Below, piece after piece: positions 53,876 through 61,197 of a DNA stretch of 64,000 bases; within the stretch, counting starts at the first letter, position 1; each line of letters starts with the position of its first letter. The notes under the pieces are model-generated. The model was not told the origin of the DNA and did no database searches. It was given only the letters and a program-made list of their open reading frames with translations. The DNA comes from UBA4416 sp035439445 (lineage in GTDB: Bacteria > Bacteroidota > Bacteroidia > B-17B0 > Aurantibacillaceae). Location: assembly GCA_035439445.1 (NCBI GenBank), contig DAORKG010000005.1, positions 1 through 64,000 of the forward strand. The letters are read 5' to 3'. The position numbers were made by a program, and so were the translations under genes.

Positions 53876-54706
53876 ATGAACTTCTCTCTTGGTTTCTCTC
53901 CTTGTCCTAACGACTGTTTTATTTTTGATGCTTTGGTGCATAAAAAAATTGATACTCATGGGATTGATTTTACAGTAGTGATGGAAGATGTGGAAGCATT
54001 AAATAATAGGGCATTTAAACAGGAGTTAGATATTACTAAATTAAGTTACCATGCTTTTATTTATTTAACTCAACATTATGCTTTATTAAATAGTGGAAGT
54101 GCTTTAGGGTTTAATTGTGGTCCCTTGTTAGTTAAAGATTCAAAAAATGAGTTGAGGGATATTAATGACACTATTATTGCTATTCCGGGAAAATATACGA
54201 CAGCAAATTTTTTATTATCATTGGCTTTTCCCAATGCAAAAAATAAAAAAGAAATACTATTCAGTGATATCGAAGGAGCTGTATTATCTCATCAGGTAGA
54301 TGCAGGATTGTTAATTCATGAAAATCGTTTTACCTACGAAGAAAAAGGTTTAGAAAAAATTATTGATTTAGGTGAATTTTGGGATAGTTTGATTCATGCT
54401 CCTATTCCGTTAGGAGGAATTGTTGTTAAGAAAAGTATTGATACCAAGCTTCAAAAAACAATTGATAGTTTAATTAAACAAAGTGTGGAGTTTGCATTTG
54501 CAAATCCTGAAAGTTGTATGAATTTTGTGAAACAACATGCTCAGGAAATGAGCGAAGAGGTGATGAAAAAACACATCGCTTTATATGTCAATGATTTCTC
54601 TGTAGATTTAGGAACTGTTGGTAAAAATTCCATCCAATTATTGTTTAATAAAGCATGTGAAACTAAGCTTATTGAGGGGCTACCCCCTCAAATTTTCGTT
54701 GACTAA
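53876..54706 (+). CDS. mqnD: 1,4-dihydroxy-6-naphthoate synthase MqnD
   Basis: A 276-residue protein of the periplasmic-binding-protein fold used as a cytoplasmic enzyme. The start FSLGFSPCPNDCFIFDALV, the DITKLSYHAF segment and the substrate-gating HENRFTYEEKGL are typical. It converts cyclic dehypoxanthinyl futalosine to 1,4-dihydroxy-6-naphthoate, the late step before prenylation. It is in one unit with mqnB. Confidence 0.93.
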   Translation: MNFSLGFSPCPNDCFIFDALVHKKIDTHGIDFTVVMEDVEALNNRAFKQELDITKLSYHAFIYLTQHYALLNSGSALGFNCGPLLVKDSKNELRDINDTIIAIPGKYTTANFLLSLAFPNAKNKKEILFSDIEGAVLSHQVDAGLLIHENRFTYEEKGLEKIIDLGEFWDSLIHAPIPLGGIVVKKSIDTKLQKTIDSLIKQSVEFAFANPESCMNFVKQHAQEMSEEVMKKHIALYVNDFSVDLGTVGKNSIQLLFNKACETKLIEGLPPQIFVD

Positions 54707-54744
54707 TTCCGTTTATCAAGTGAAATGTGTAATTCGTACAAAAA

Positions 54745-54778
54745 TTGACATTAAGCTCACAAATTCCTTTTATATTTA
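54745..54778 (+). promoter_or_regulatory. Possible promoter of the M13 peptidase gene
   Basis: TTG (54745-54747), a 23-base spacer and TATATTTA (54771-54778) partly match the Bacteroidota consensus. It lies just upstream of the ATG at 54793 and argues against the in-frame TTG at 54745 being a start. Confidence 0.35.
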
Positions 54779-54792
54779 TAAAAAATACTTTT

Positions 54793-56808
54793 ATGCAAAA
54801 AATAGTTTTATTGGCATCAACCGTTTTATGTATCGGAAATGTTGTTGCTCAAACATTAACTCCCGGGATTAATTTATCCTATATTGATTCATCTGTAAAT
54901 CCTAGAAACGATATTTATAGATTTGCTAATGGCAAATGGTTAAATACTCAAAAAATACCGGCAAGTGATGGAAGCTGGGGAAGTTTTAATGAAATTAATG
55001 AACGTAATGTTGCTAATTTAAAATCGTTAATAGCATCTGTTTCCAAAGATACTAAAGCTGTTGCCGGAAGTAATAACCAAAAATTACGTGATTTTTATTT
55101 AACAGCTATGGATTCTGTTAAAGCTGATAAAGATGGAATTAAACCTATTTCAGGTGATTTAGCAGCAATAGATGCCATTAAAACAAAAGATGATTTATTT
55201 AAAGCAACAGCTCTTTTAAATAAAAAAGGTGTTGGCGGTATGATTGGATTTTATGTGTATTCTGATTTTAAAAATAGTAATGCTAATACATGTTATTTAG
55301 CTCAAACAGGAATGGGCTTACCTGATAAAGATTTTTATTTCGAACCTCAGTACGAATCTGTGAAGAAAGAATATATCGAACATATTGTTCGTATGTTTGA
55401 ATGCTTAGGTAATTATCCTGAATCGGCCAAAGCTAATGCGGATATTGTGATGAAAATAGAAACGGAGTTAGCTAAAAATGCTCAAAATGCAGTTGAACAA
55501 CGTGATCCACAAAAACAATATAATCCTTTTACTAAGGCTGAATTACAGAAGTTAACACCAAATATTAATTATGATATTTACTTTGCTTCGATTGGTATTA
55601 AGACTCCTGAAAATGTTGTAATTAATCAACCTAAGTATTACGAAGGATTAAATACAATTATTTATTCAGTATCTATTGCTGATTGGAAAGTGTTTTTAAA
55701 ATGGAATTTAATTTCAACAGCAGCACCTTATTTGTCAAGTAAATTTGTTGCCGAAAGTTTTAAATTTAATGGAACTGTTTTATCCGGTAAAAAAGAAATG
55801 AAGCCACGCTATAAAAGATCTCAAGCCTCTACAGATGAGGCTTTGGGTGAGGCTTTGGGTAAGTTATACGTAGAAAAGTATTTTGATGATAAATCTAAAA
55901 AGCGAGTAAACGAAATGGTTGACAATTTAATTGCAGCGTACCGTGTTCGTATTGAATCTCGTGATTGGATGAGTAAAGAAACTAAAGTACAAGCTCAGTT
56001 AAAACTGGATAAAATTATTAAGAAATTAGGTTTCCCTGATAAATGGATAGATTATACATCATTAACTATTGGTAGAGAATCTTATTGGAAAAACATTACT
56101 GCTGCTCGTAAATTTCAATATAAAAGAATGTTAGATAAAATTGGTAAGCCTGTTGATCGAATGGAGTGGGGTATGACGCCTCCAACAGTTAATGCTTATT
56201 ATAATCCAACATCAAATGAAATTGCTTTCCCTGCTGGAATTATGCAAGTGCCGTTTTTTGATGTAAATGCTGATGATGCATTTAATTACGGTGTGATGGG
56301 ATCAATTATTGGTCATGAGTTAACACATGGTTTTGATGACCAAGGTTCTCAATTTGATGCAGATGGAAATTTGAAAATGTGGTGGACAGATTCTGATTAC
56401 AAAAATTTCACTGATAAAACTAAGTTAATTATTGAGCAATTTAATAGCTATGTTGCTATTGATACACTACATGTAAATGGTGAGTTAACACAAGGTGAAA
56501 ATATTGCCGATTTAGGTGGTTTAACAATGGCGTATTATGCGTATCAAAAATCACTCAATGGAAAAAAATCACCGGTAATGGTAGGATTTACAGGAGAACA
56601 ACGTTTCTTCTTAGCATGGGTTCAGGGATGGAAAACATTAATGCGTGACGCATCATTAAAACAATTAATAGCGACTAATCCGCATGCTCCAGGTAACTTT
56701 AGAGCAATAGCACCTTTAAGTAATATGCAAGAGTTCTATGATGCTTTCGGTGTAAAAGAAGGTGACGGCATGTACCGTCCGGCTGATAAGCGAGTTAATA
56801 TTTGGTAG
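54793..56808 (+). CDS. M13 family (neprilysin-type) zinc metallopeptidase
   Basis: A 671-residue exported peptidase from the ATG at 54793, with a signal peptide (cleaved near VVAQ). N-terminal helical M13_N domain (about 35-420) and catalytic domain with HELTH in GHELTHGFDDQG, NAYYNPTSNEIAFPAGI and the third zinc ligand in GENIADLGG. It would cleave oligopeptides in the periplasm or outside. The active site is intact. A hairpin repeat and a terminator follow. Confidence 0.92.
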   Translation: MQKIVLLASTVLCIGNVVAQTLTPGINLSYIDSSVNPRNDIYRFANGKWLNTQKIPASDGSWGSFNEINERNVANLKSLIASVSKDTKAVAGSNNQKLRDFYLTAMDSVKADKDGIKPISGDLAAIDAIKTKDDLFKATALLNKKGVGGMIGFYVYSDFKNSNANTCYLAQTGMGLPDKDFYFEPQYESVKKEYIEHIVRMFECLGNYPESAKANADIVMKIETELAKNAQNAVEQRDPQKQYNPFTKAELQKLTPNINYDIYFASIGIKTPENVVINQPKYYEGLNTIIYSVSIADWKVFLKWNLISTAAPYLSSKFVAESFKFNGTVLSGKKEMKPRYKRSQASTDEALGEALGKLYVEKYFDDKSKKRVNEMVDNLIAAYRVRIESRDWMSKETKVQAQLKLDKIIKKLGFPDKWIDYTSLTIGRESYWKNITAARKFQYKRMLDKIGKPVDRMEWGMTPPTVNAYYNPTSNEIAFPAGIMQVPFFDVNADDAFNYGVMGSIIGHELTHGFDDQGSQFDADGNLKMWWTDSDYKNFTDKTKLIIEQFNSYVAIDTLHVNGELTQGENIADLGGLTMAYYAYQKSLNGKKSPVMVGFTGEQRFFLAWVQGWKTLMRDASLKQLIATNPHAPGNFRAIAPLSNMQEFYDAFGVKEGDGMYRPADKRVNIW

Positions 56809-56811
56809 TTT

Positions 56812-56838
56812 AGTCATGCTGAACTTGTTTCAGCATCT
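56812..56838 (+). repeat. Dispersed hairpin repeat after the M13 peptidase gene
   Basis: ATGCTGAA (56816-56823), loop CTTGT and TTCAGCAT (56829-56836) form a perfect 8-bp stem within a GTCATGCTGAACTTG-type sequence. I know such GTCATGCTGAA elements as scattered intergenic repeats in Bacteroidota. Only one copy is seen in this window. Confidence 0.65.
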
Positions 56839-56865
56839 CTTAAGTATCTTTTTAATAGAAATAAT

Positions 56866-56896
56866 AAAAAAAGGGAGATCTCATCTCCCTTTTTTT
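56866..56896. terminator. Bidirectional terminator between the M13 gene and hsp20
   Basis: Stem GGGAGAT/ATCTCCC with a CTC loop, flanked by A7 and T7. It serves two convergent genes. Confidence 0.94.
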
Positions 56897-56910
56897 ATTG
56901 GATTTATCAA

Positions 56911-57363
56911 TTAAGAAATTTGAATTTCTCTTGACAATTTGATTTGAGTATTTGTTTTTTTAGGTATAGATACATTTAAAATTCCATTCTCATACTTTGC
57001 ATTAATGCCTTCTGTATCTACCAAATCCTCAGCTAAAACAAACGATCTGCTAAATGATTGGTAACTAAATTCGCGTCTTGAGTAACGTTCTTTTTCGTTT
57101 GTTTCCTCTACTTTATTTTCGTGTTTTGCAGAGATAGTGATGCTGCCATCTTTTAATTCAATCTTGAAATCTTTTTTGTCCATTCCTGGCACTGCTAAAT
57201 CTAATTCAAATGATTTGTCTGTTTCTTTAATGTTTACCGCCGGAACATTTAATATTCTGTTTTGTTTTTCGAAAAAGTTTTTCGAAAAAGCGTCATCAAA
57301 TAATAATGGAAAATCAGTAAATAATCTGTTTCTGTCGTTGTTTGTTTTTGTTAATGAGAACAT
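56911..57363 (-). CDS. hsp20: Hsp20/alpha-crystallin family small heat shock protein
   Basis: A 150-residue ATP-independent chaperone. The alpha-crystallin domain runs from about 45 to 140 (VNIKETDKSFELDLAVPGM, later NAKYENGILNVSIPKK), with short N- and C-terminal arms. The gene is unusual in having a strong Shine-Dalgarno (AGGAGGA at 57374-57368) and a sequence resembling a sigma-54 promoter upstream. It would protect misfolding proteins in the cytoplasm under stress. Confidence 0.93.
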   Translation of the reverse strand: MFSLTKTNNDRNRLFTDFPLLFDDAFSKNFFEKQNRILNVPAVNIKETDKSFELDLAVPGMDKKDFKIELKDGSITISAKHENKVEETNEKERYSRREFSYQSFSRSFVLAEDLVDTEGINAKYENGILNVSIPKKTNTQIKLSREIQIS

Positions 57364-57367
57364 GGCT

Positions 57368-57374
57368 TCCTCCT
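57368..57374 (-). promoter_or_regulatory. Strong Shine-Dalgarno of hsp20
   Basis: AGGAGGA ends 4 bases before the hsp20 ATG. A near-perfect anti-16S match is uncommon in Bacteroidota, where most genes (including the others in this window that I inspected) have weak or no such sites. Confidence 0.75.
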
Positions 57375-57430
57375 ATTTTTTATGGTTAGTTATTTATTTT
57401 TTAAATGATTGCAATCACACTCTAAAATCG

Positions 57431-57445
57431 ACAAGCTATGTGCCA
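57431..57445 (-). promoter_or_regulatory. Candidate sigma-54 promoter of hsp20
   Basis: On the minus strand TGGCAC (57445-57440), five bases, then TTGT (57434-57431) matches the -24/-12 consensus TGGCAC-N5-TTGC except for the last base. The predicted start near 57420 gives a leader of about 57 nt. Confidence 0.5.
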
Positions 57446-57485
57446 ATGGGTTTTTGAAGAATTTTTGACATTTTTAAGTAGTATT

Positions 57486-57536
57486 TTCCTGAAATTTTTT
57501 CAGAAATCTTCTATTTTTTCTGTCGTTTTTTCAGAA
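57486..57536 (-). promoter_or_regulatory. Two dyads upstream of hsp20, candidate enhancer sites
   Basis: Dyad 1 is TTCCTGAAA-N3-TTTCAGAAA (57486-57506, one mismatch); dyad 2 is TTCTG-N9-CAGAA (57518-57536). Their centres lie about 75 and 107 bases upstream of the predicted sigma-54 start and 31 bases apart, about three helical turns. This is the expected layout for binding of a bacterial enhancer-binding protein. Confidence 0.4.
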
Positions 57537-57639
57537 CTACTAACCCGCTTTCGTTAATAAGTTTGGTTTATTTATTTAACACTTGGGCTCATATTAAATA
57601 AATTTAATCTGTTACAAATTTTTGATAGTATAAAATACG

Positions 57640-58806
57640 ATGAGCGATATTCAACATTTTTTTAAACCAATAGAATTAGATCAAGATTCTTATTCCGAAA
57701 ATCAAATAGGAAAAACAATAGGCGCATATACCGTTTATTCAGACTTTCCTGAATTAAAAGATATTGATATGGCTATTGTTGGTGTGTGCGAAGACAGAAG
57801 AGCATACACTAATGTTGGGTGCGCCGTAGCTCCTGATAAAGTACGAGATTATTTTTATTCTTTATATCCGGGAAGTTTTCGTCCGCGTATTGTTGATTTA
57901 GGGAATATACAAGCAGGGCATGATGTAGAAGATACTTACTATGCTGTCAAGTCTACGGTTGATTATTTGATTCGAAACAATGTAATTCCTATTATCATTG
58001 GAGGAAGTCAAGATTTAACTTACGCTCAGTTTTTAGGTTACGAAAAATTAGAACAAACTATCAATGTGGTTGCAATTGATTCTACTTTTGATTTAGGTAA
58101 TCCTGATGAAGACACAACGAATACTGCTTACTTAGGAAAAATTATTTTACATCAACCAAATTTCTTATTTAACTATAGTAATATTGGCTATCAAACTTAT
58201 TTAGTTGATCAGTCTAGTTTAGGGATGATGAACCGTTTATATTTCGATACTTATCGTTTAGGTCAGGTCCGAGATGCTATCGAAGAATCTGAGCCAATCA
58301 TACGTCATGCAGATATGTTGAGTTTTGATATTACTGCTATTAAGCATAGCGATGCTCCGGCTAATCCAAATGCTTCGCCAAATGGTTTTTATTCCGAAGA
58401 AGCTTGTCAAATGATGCGCTATGCTGGTATGAATGATAAACTATCGTCTATTGGTTTATATGAAATCAATCCAGAATATGATACACATGGAAAGACATCT
58501 AATTTAGCAGCACAAATGATTTGGTGTTTTATGGATGGCTTTTATAATCGTAAAAATGATTTTCCTTCTCGTACAAGCCCTGATTATTTAAAGTTTCATG
58601 TGGTATTACAAGATGAGAAATATGAAATCAATTTCTTTAAGAGTAAGAAAAGCGACCGCTGGTGGATGGAAATTCCTTATCCTCCAACCAAAGGATTAAA
58701 GTTTGAGCGTCATACTTTATTACCTTGTTCTTATAAAGATTATGAAATGGCTGTGAATAATGAAATTCCTGATCGTTGGTGGCAAACTTACCAGAAATTA
58801 GCTTAA
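57640..58806 (+). CDS. Arginase/formimidoylglutamase-fold protein with degenerate metal site
   Basis: A 388-residue protein with an arginase/agmatinase-type alpha-beta fold (about 40-330) and a C-terminal extension (340-388, WWMEIPYPP to the end). Related enzymes hydrolyse ureido or formimino substrates using two Mn ions. Here motif 1 (GGGH) is GGSQD with Gln124; motif 2 (DAHxD) is DSTFD at 147-151, losing the His; motif 3 (SxDxDxxDP) is SFDITAIKHSDAP at 238-250, losing the second Asp. Only Asp147, Asp151 and Asp240 remain. It is probably not an active ureohydrolase. It lies upstream of mqnC on the same strand, but with a terminator between. Confidence 0.82.
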   Translation: MSDIQHFFKPIELDQDSYSENQIGKTIGAYTVYSDFPELKDIDMAIVGVCEDRRAYTNVGCAVAPDKVRDYFYSLYPGSFRPRIVDLGNIQAGHDVEDTYYAVKSTVDYLIRNNVIPIIIGGSQDLTYAQFLGYEKLEQTINVVAIDSTFDLGNPDEDTTNTAYLGKIILHQPNFLFNYSNIGYQTYLVDQSSLGMMNRLYFDTYRLGQVRDAIEESEPIIRHADMLSFDITAIKHSDAPANPNASPNGFYSEEACQMMRYAGMNDKLSSIGLYEINPEYDTHGKTSNLAAQMIWCFMDGFYNRKNDFPSRTSPDYLKFHVVLQDEKYEINFFKSKKSDRWWMEIPYPPTKGLKFERHTLLPCSYKDYEMAVNNEIPDRWWQTYQKLA

Positions 58807-58819
58807 AATATTGATAAAT

Positions 58820-58852
58820 AAAGCCCTTTTTAAACATTAAAAAGGGCTTTTT
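58820..58852 (+). terminator. Intrinsic terminator after the arginase-fold gene
   Basis: Stem AAAGCCCTTTTTAA paired with TTAAAAAGGGCTTT, followed by further T. Confidence 0.92.
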
Positions 58853-58898
58853 GTTTCCCTTTATAAAACGTACTTTTACTCTGTAAATTTTATAAATA

Positions 58899-60026
58899 AT
58901 GAATGTTCAGTCACTTTTAAAGCGTGCTCAAAACCTCGAGTTTTTATCCATTGAGGAGGGTATCTTTTTATACGAGAATGCACCTACATCTGAGTTGATG
59001 TTTGTGGCAAATGAAATACGTAATATCAAAAAAAATAATTCCAATAAAGTTACTTGGCAAATTGATCGTAATTTAAATACAACTAATGTGTGTATTGCCA
59101 ATTGTAAGTTTTGTAATTTTTATCGTATTCCTGGCCATGCAGAGGCCTATATTACTGATATAGAAACTTACAAGAAAAAAATTGAAGAAACAATTAAATA
59201 CGGTGGTGACCAATTATTATTGCAAGGTGGTCATCATCCTGATTTAGGATTAAGTTTCTATGTGAATTTATTTAAGGAATTAAAATCATTGTATCCTACT
59301 ATTAAATTACATTCTTTAGGGCCTCCTGAAATTGCTCATATCACTAAGTTAGAAAAATCAACGCATACAGAAGTTTTAAAAGCATTAGTGGAAGCTGGCT
59401 TAGATAGTTTACCTGGAGCGGGGGCAGAAATTTTAAATGACCGCGTACGTCGTTTAATTTCAAAAGGAAAATGTACAGGACGTGAATGGTTGGATGTGAT
59501 GCGTGCATGTCATCAATTAAATATCACCACTTCTGCTACGATGATGTTTGGTCATGTTGAAACTATTTACGAACGCTTTGAGCACTTAGTTTGGATTAGA
59601 GAAGTGCAATCAGAAAAACCAGCACATGCTAAGGGATTTTTAGCATTTATTGCTTGGCCTTTTCAAGATGACGGAACTTTGTTGAGAAGAGTAAAAGGTA
59701 TTACTAATAACGTAAGTTCTGATGAATACATTAGAATGGTAGCATTAAGTCGTATTATGTTACCGAATATCGAAAACATTCAAGCAAGTTGGTTAACGGT
59801 TGGTAAACAAACCGCGCAAGTATGTTTACATGGAGGCGCTAACGATTTTGGTAGTATCATGATTGAAGAAAATGTAGTAAGTGCTGCAGGAGCTCCACAT
59901 CGTTTTACTTACAAAACGATTCAAGATGCTATCAAGGAAGCAGGCTTTGAACCGCAGTTAAGAAATCAGCAATATGGTGAGAGAGAATTACCTGCTAACA
60001 TTCAAGAACAAGTTGTAAATTACTAG
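58899..60026 (+). CDS. mqnC: Cyclic dehypoxanthinyl futalosine synthase MqnC
   Basis: A 375-residue radical SAM enzyme. The cluster cysteines are Cys65, Cys69 and Cys72 in TNVCIANCKFCNFYR. The strings LQGGHHPDLGL, SLPGAGAEIL, TSATMMFGHVET and IQASWLTVGKQ are characteristic of MqnC rather than MqnE. It cyclises dehypoxanthinyl futalosine, the step between MqnB and MqnD, whose genes are about 4-6 kb upstream. It is followed 6 bases later by the SDR gene. Confidence 0.9.
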   Translation: MNVQSLLKRAQNLEFLSIEEGIFLYENAPTSELMFVANEIRNIKKNNSNKVTWQIDRNLNTTNVCIANCKFCNFYRIPGHAEAYITDIETYKKKIEETIKYGGDQLLLQGGHHPDLGLSFYVNLFKELKSLYPTIKLHSLGPPEIAHITKLEKSTHTEVLKALVEAGLDSLPGAGAEILNDRVRRLISKGKCTGREWLDVMRACHQLNITTSATMMFGHVETIYERFEHLVWIREVQSEKPAHAKGFLAFIAWPFQDDGTLLRRVKGITNNVSSDEYIRMVALSRIMLPNIENIQASWLTVGKQTAQVCLHGGANDFGSIMIEENVVSAAGAPHRFTYKTIQDAIKEAGFEPQLRNQQYGERELPANIQEQVVNY

Positions 60027-60032
60027 AGTAAG

Positions 60033-60716
60033 ATGAATATAATTGTCACCGGAGCAAGCAGAGGAATTGGTTTTGAATTGGTAAAACAATTTTTAAGTGC
60101 TGGACATACTGTTTTTTGTTTAACTCGTAATATTGAGCCACTAAAAGATATAGCTTATCCAAATCTTAAATCTATTTCTACGGATTTGACATCTCAAGAC
60201 AGCATGAATGAAGCTGTTGCTTTTATAAAAAAAGAAGCTACTCATATTGATTGTATCATTAATAATGCTGGTTCGTTGATTAATAAACCATATGAGTCTA
60301 TTTCTTATGATGAGTTACAAAAAGTATATCAGGTAAATGTATTTGCTCCTTATTATTTAATTCAGCAATTATTGCCTGTACTTGGAAAGCATTCTAAAAC
60401 TCATGTTGTTAATATCAGTAGCATGGGCGGATTTCAAGGAAGTTCCAAATTTCCCGGATTAACAGCTTATAGTTCTTCTAAATCTGCTATTGCGGGTTTA
60501 ACAGAGTGTTTAGCAGAAGAATTAAAAGAAAAAAATATTTCAGTAAATTGTTTAGCTATTGGTGCTGTGCAAACAGAAATGCTGGCAGAAGCTTTCCCAG
60601 GTTATCAGGCACCGTTATCTCCAAAACAAATGGCAGAATATATTTTTGACTTTGCATTAAAAGGGCATCAATATTATAATGGGAAAATTTTACCTGTGTC
60701 ATCTAGTACACCTTAA
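60033..60716 (+). CDS. Short-chain dehydrogenase/reductase
   Basis: A 227-residue classical SDR. TGASRGIG cofactor motif, NNAG, catalytic Ser in NISSMGG and YSSSK (Tyr/Lys) are all present. It reduces or oxidises an unknown small substrate with NAD(P)H. It lies 6 bases after mqnC, but such closeness does not itself prove a menaquinone role. Confidence 0.9.
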   Translation: MNIIVTGASRGIGFELVKQFLSAGHTVFCLTRNIEPLKDIAYPNLKSISTDLTSQDSMNEAVAFIKKEATHIDCIINNAGSLINKPYESISYDELQKVYQVNVFAPYYLIQQLLPVLGKHSKTHVVNISSMGGFQGSSKFPGLTAYSSSKSAIAGLTECLAEELKEKNISVNCLAIGAVQTEMLAEAFPGYQAPLSPKQMAEYIFDFALKGHQYYNGKILPVSSSTP

Positions 60717-60725
60717 AACTTAAAC

Positions 60726-61196
60726 ATGAAATCTTTATTTGTATTCATATTGTTTATTGTTGGGTTTTCAATGTTTTCACAGGTAAGAAAATCAAAAATA
60801 AAAATTGTTCAGTATATGCCATACTGTGGTGGAGCAAAACCTAACAAAGAATTGCAGAATACGCCAAATAAAGGAATTTCTTATAGTAACAAGAAACTGA
60901 TTTATATCTCAGACAAACAAAGGATAGATACTTTGATAACTGATAAAAATGGGTATTTAAAATTTACTTTACCATACGGAACATATTTTCTTTATGAGCC
61001 ATGGAAATACTATATGAAAATTCCAAAAGGATATGATGAAGCAAATATTAATAAAGAATGTTTAAAGGAAGAGTGGGCAAAAGAGGATATGAAGATTACT
61101 ATTTCTAAAAAAACAATAACTGTGGTAGATAATTTAAAATTACCAAAGTGTCCTTATCAATTTCCATGCTTAATTAATAAATATCTGCCTCAATAA
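60726..61196 (+). CDS. Uncharacterised secreted protein
   Basis: A 156-residue protein with a signal peptide (to about residue 19, MFSQ). The middle part (TLITDKNGYLKFTLPYGTYFLYEP) resembles a carboxypeptidase-regulatory/transthyretin-like beta sandwich. Four cysteines in the mature part (in YMPYCGGAKP, NKECLK, LPKCPYQ and PCLINKY) may form disulfides. No family is recognised. It ends one base before the TonB-dependent receptor gene and is probably co-transcribed with it. Confidence 0.7.
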   Translation: MKSLFVFILFIVGFSMFSQVRKSKIKIVQYMPYCGGAKPNKELQNTPNKGISYSNKKLIYISDKQRIDTLITDKNGYLKFTLPYGTYFLYEPWKYYMKIPKGYDEANINKECLKEEWAKEDMKITISKKTITVVDNLKLPKCPYQFPCLINKYLPQ

Positions 61197-61197
61197 A

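Noticed and set aside
52096..54706. folE, queD, mqnB and mqnD as one new pathway cluster
   Set aside because: The two pairs are on opposite strands, and each pair is explained by a known pathway (pterin/queuosine and menaquinone).
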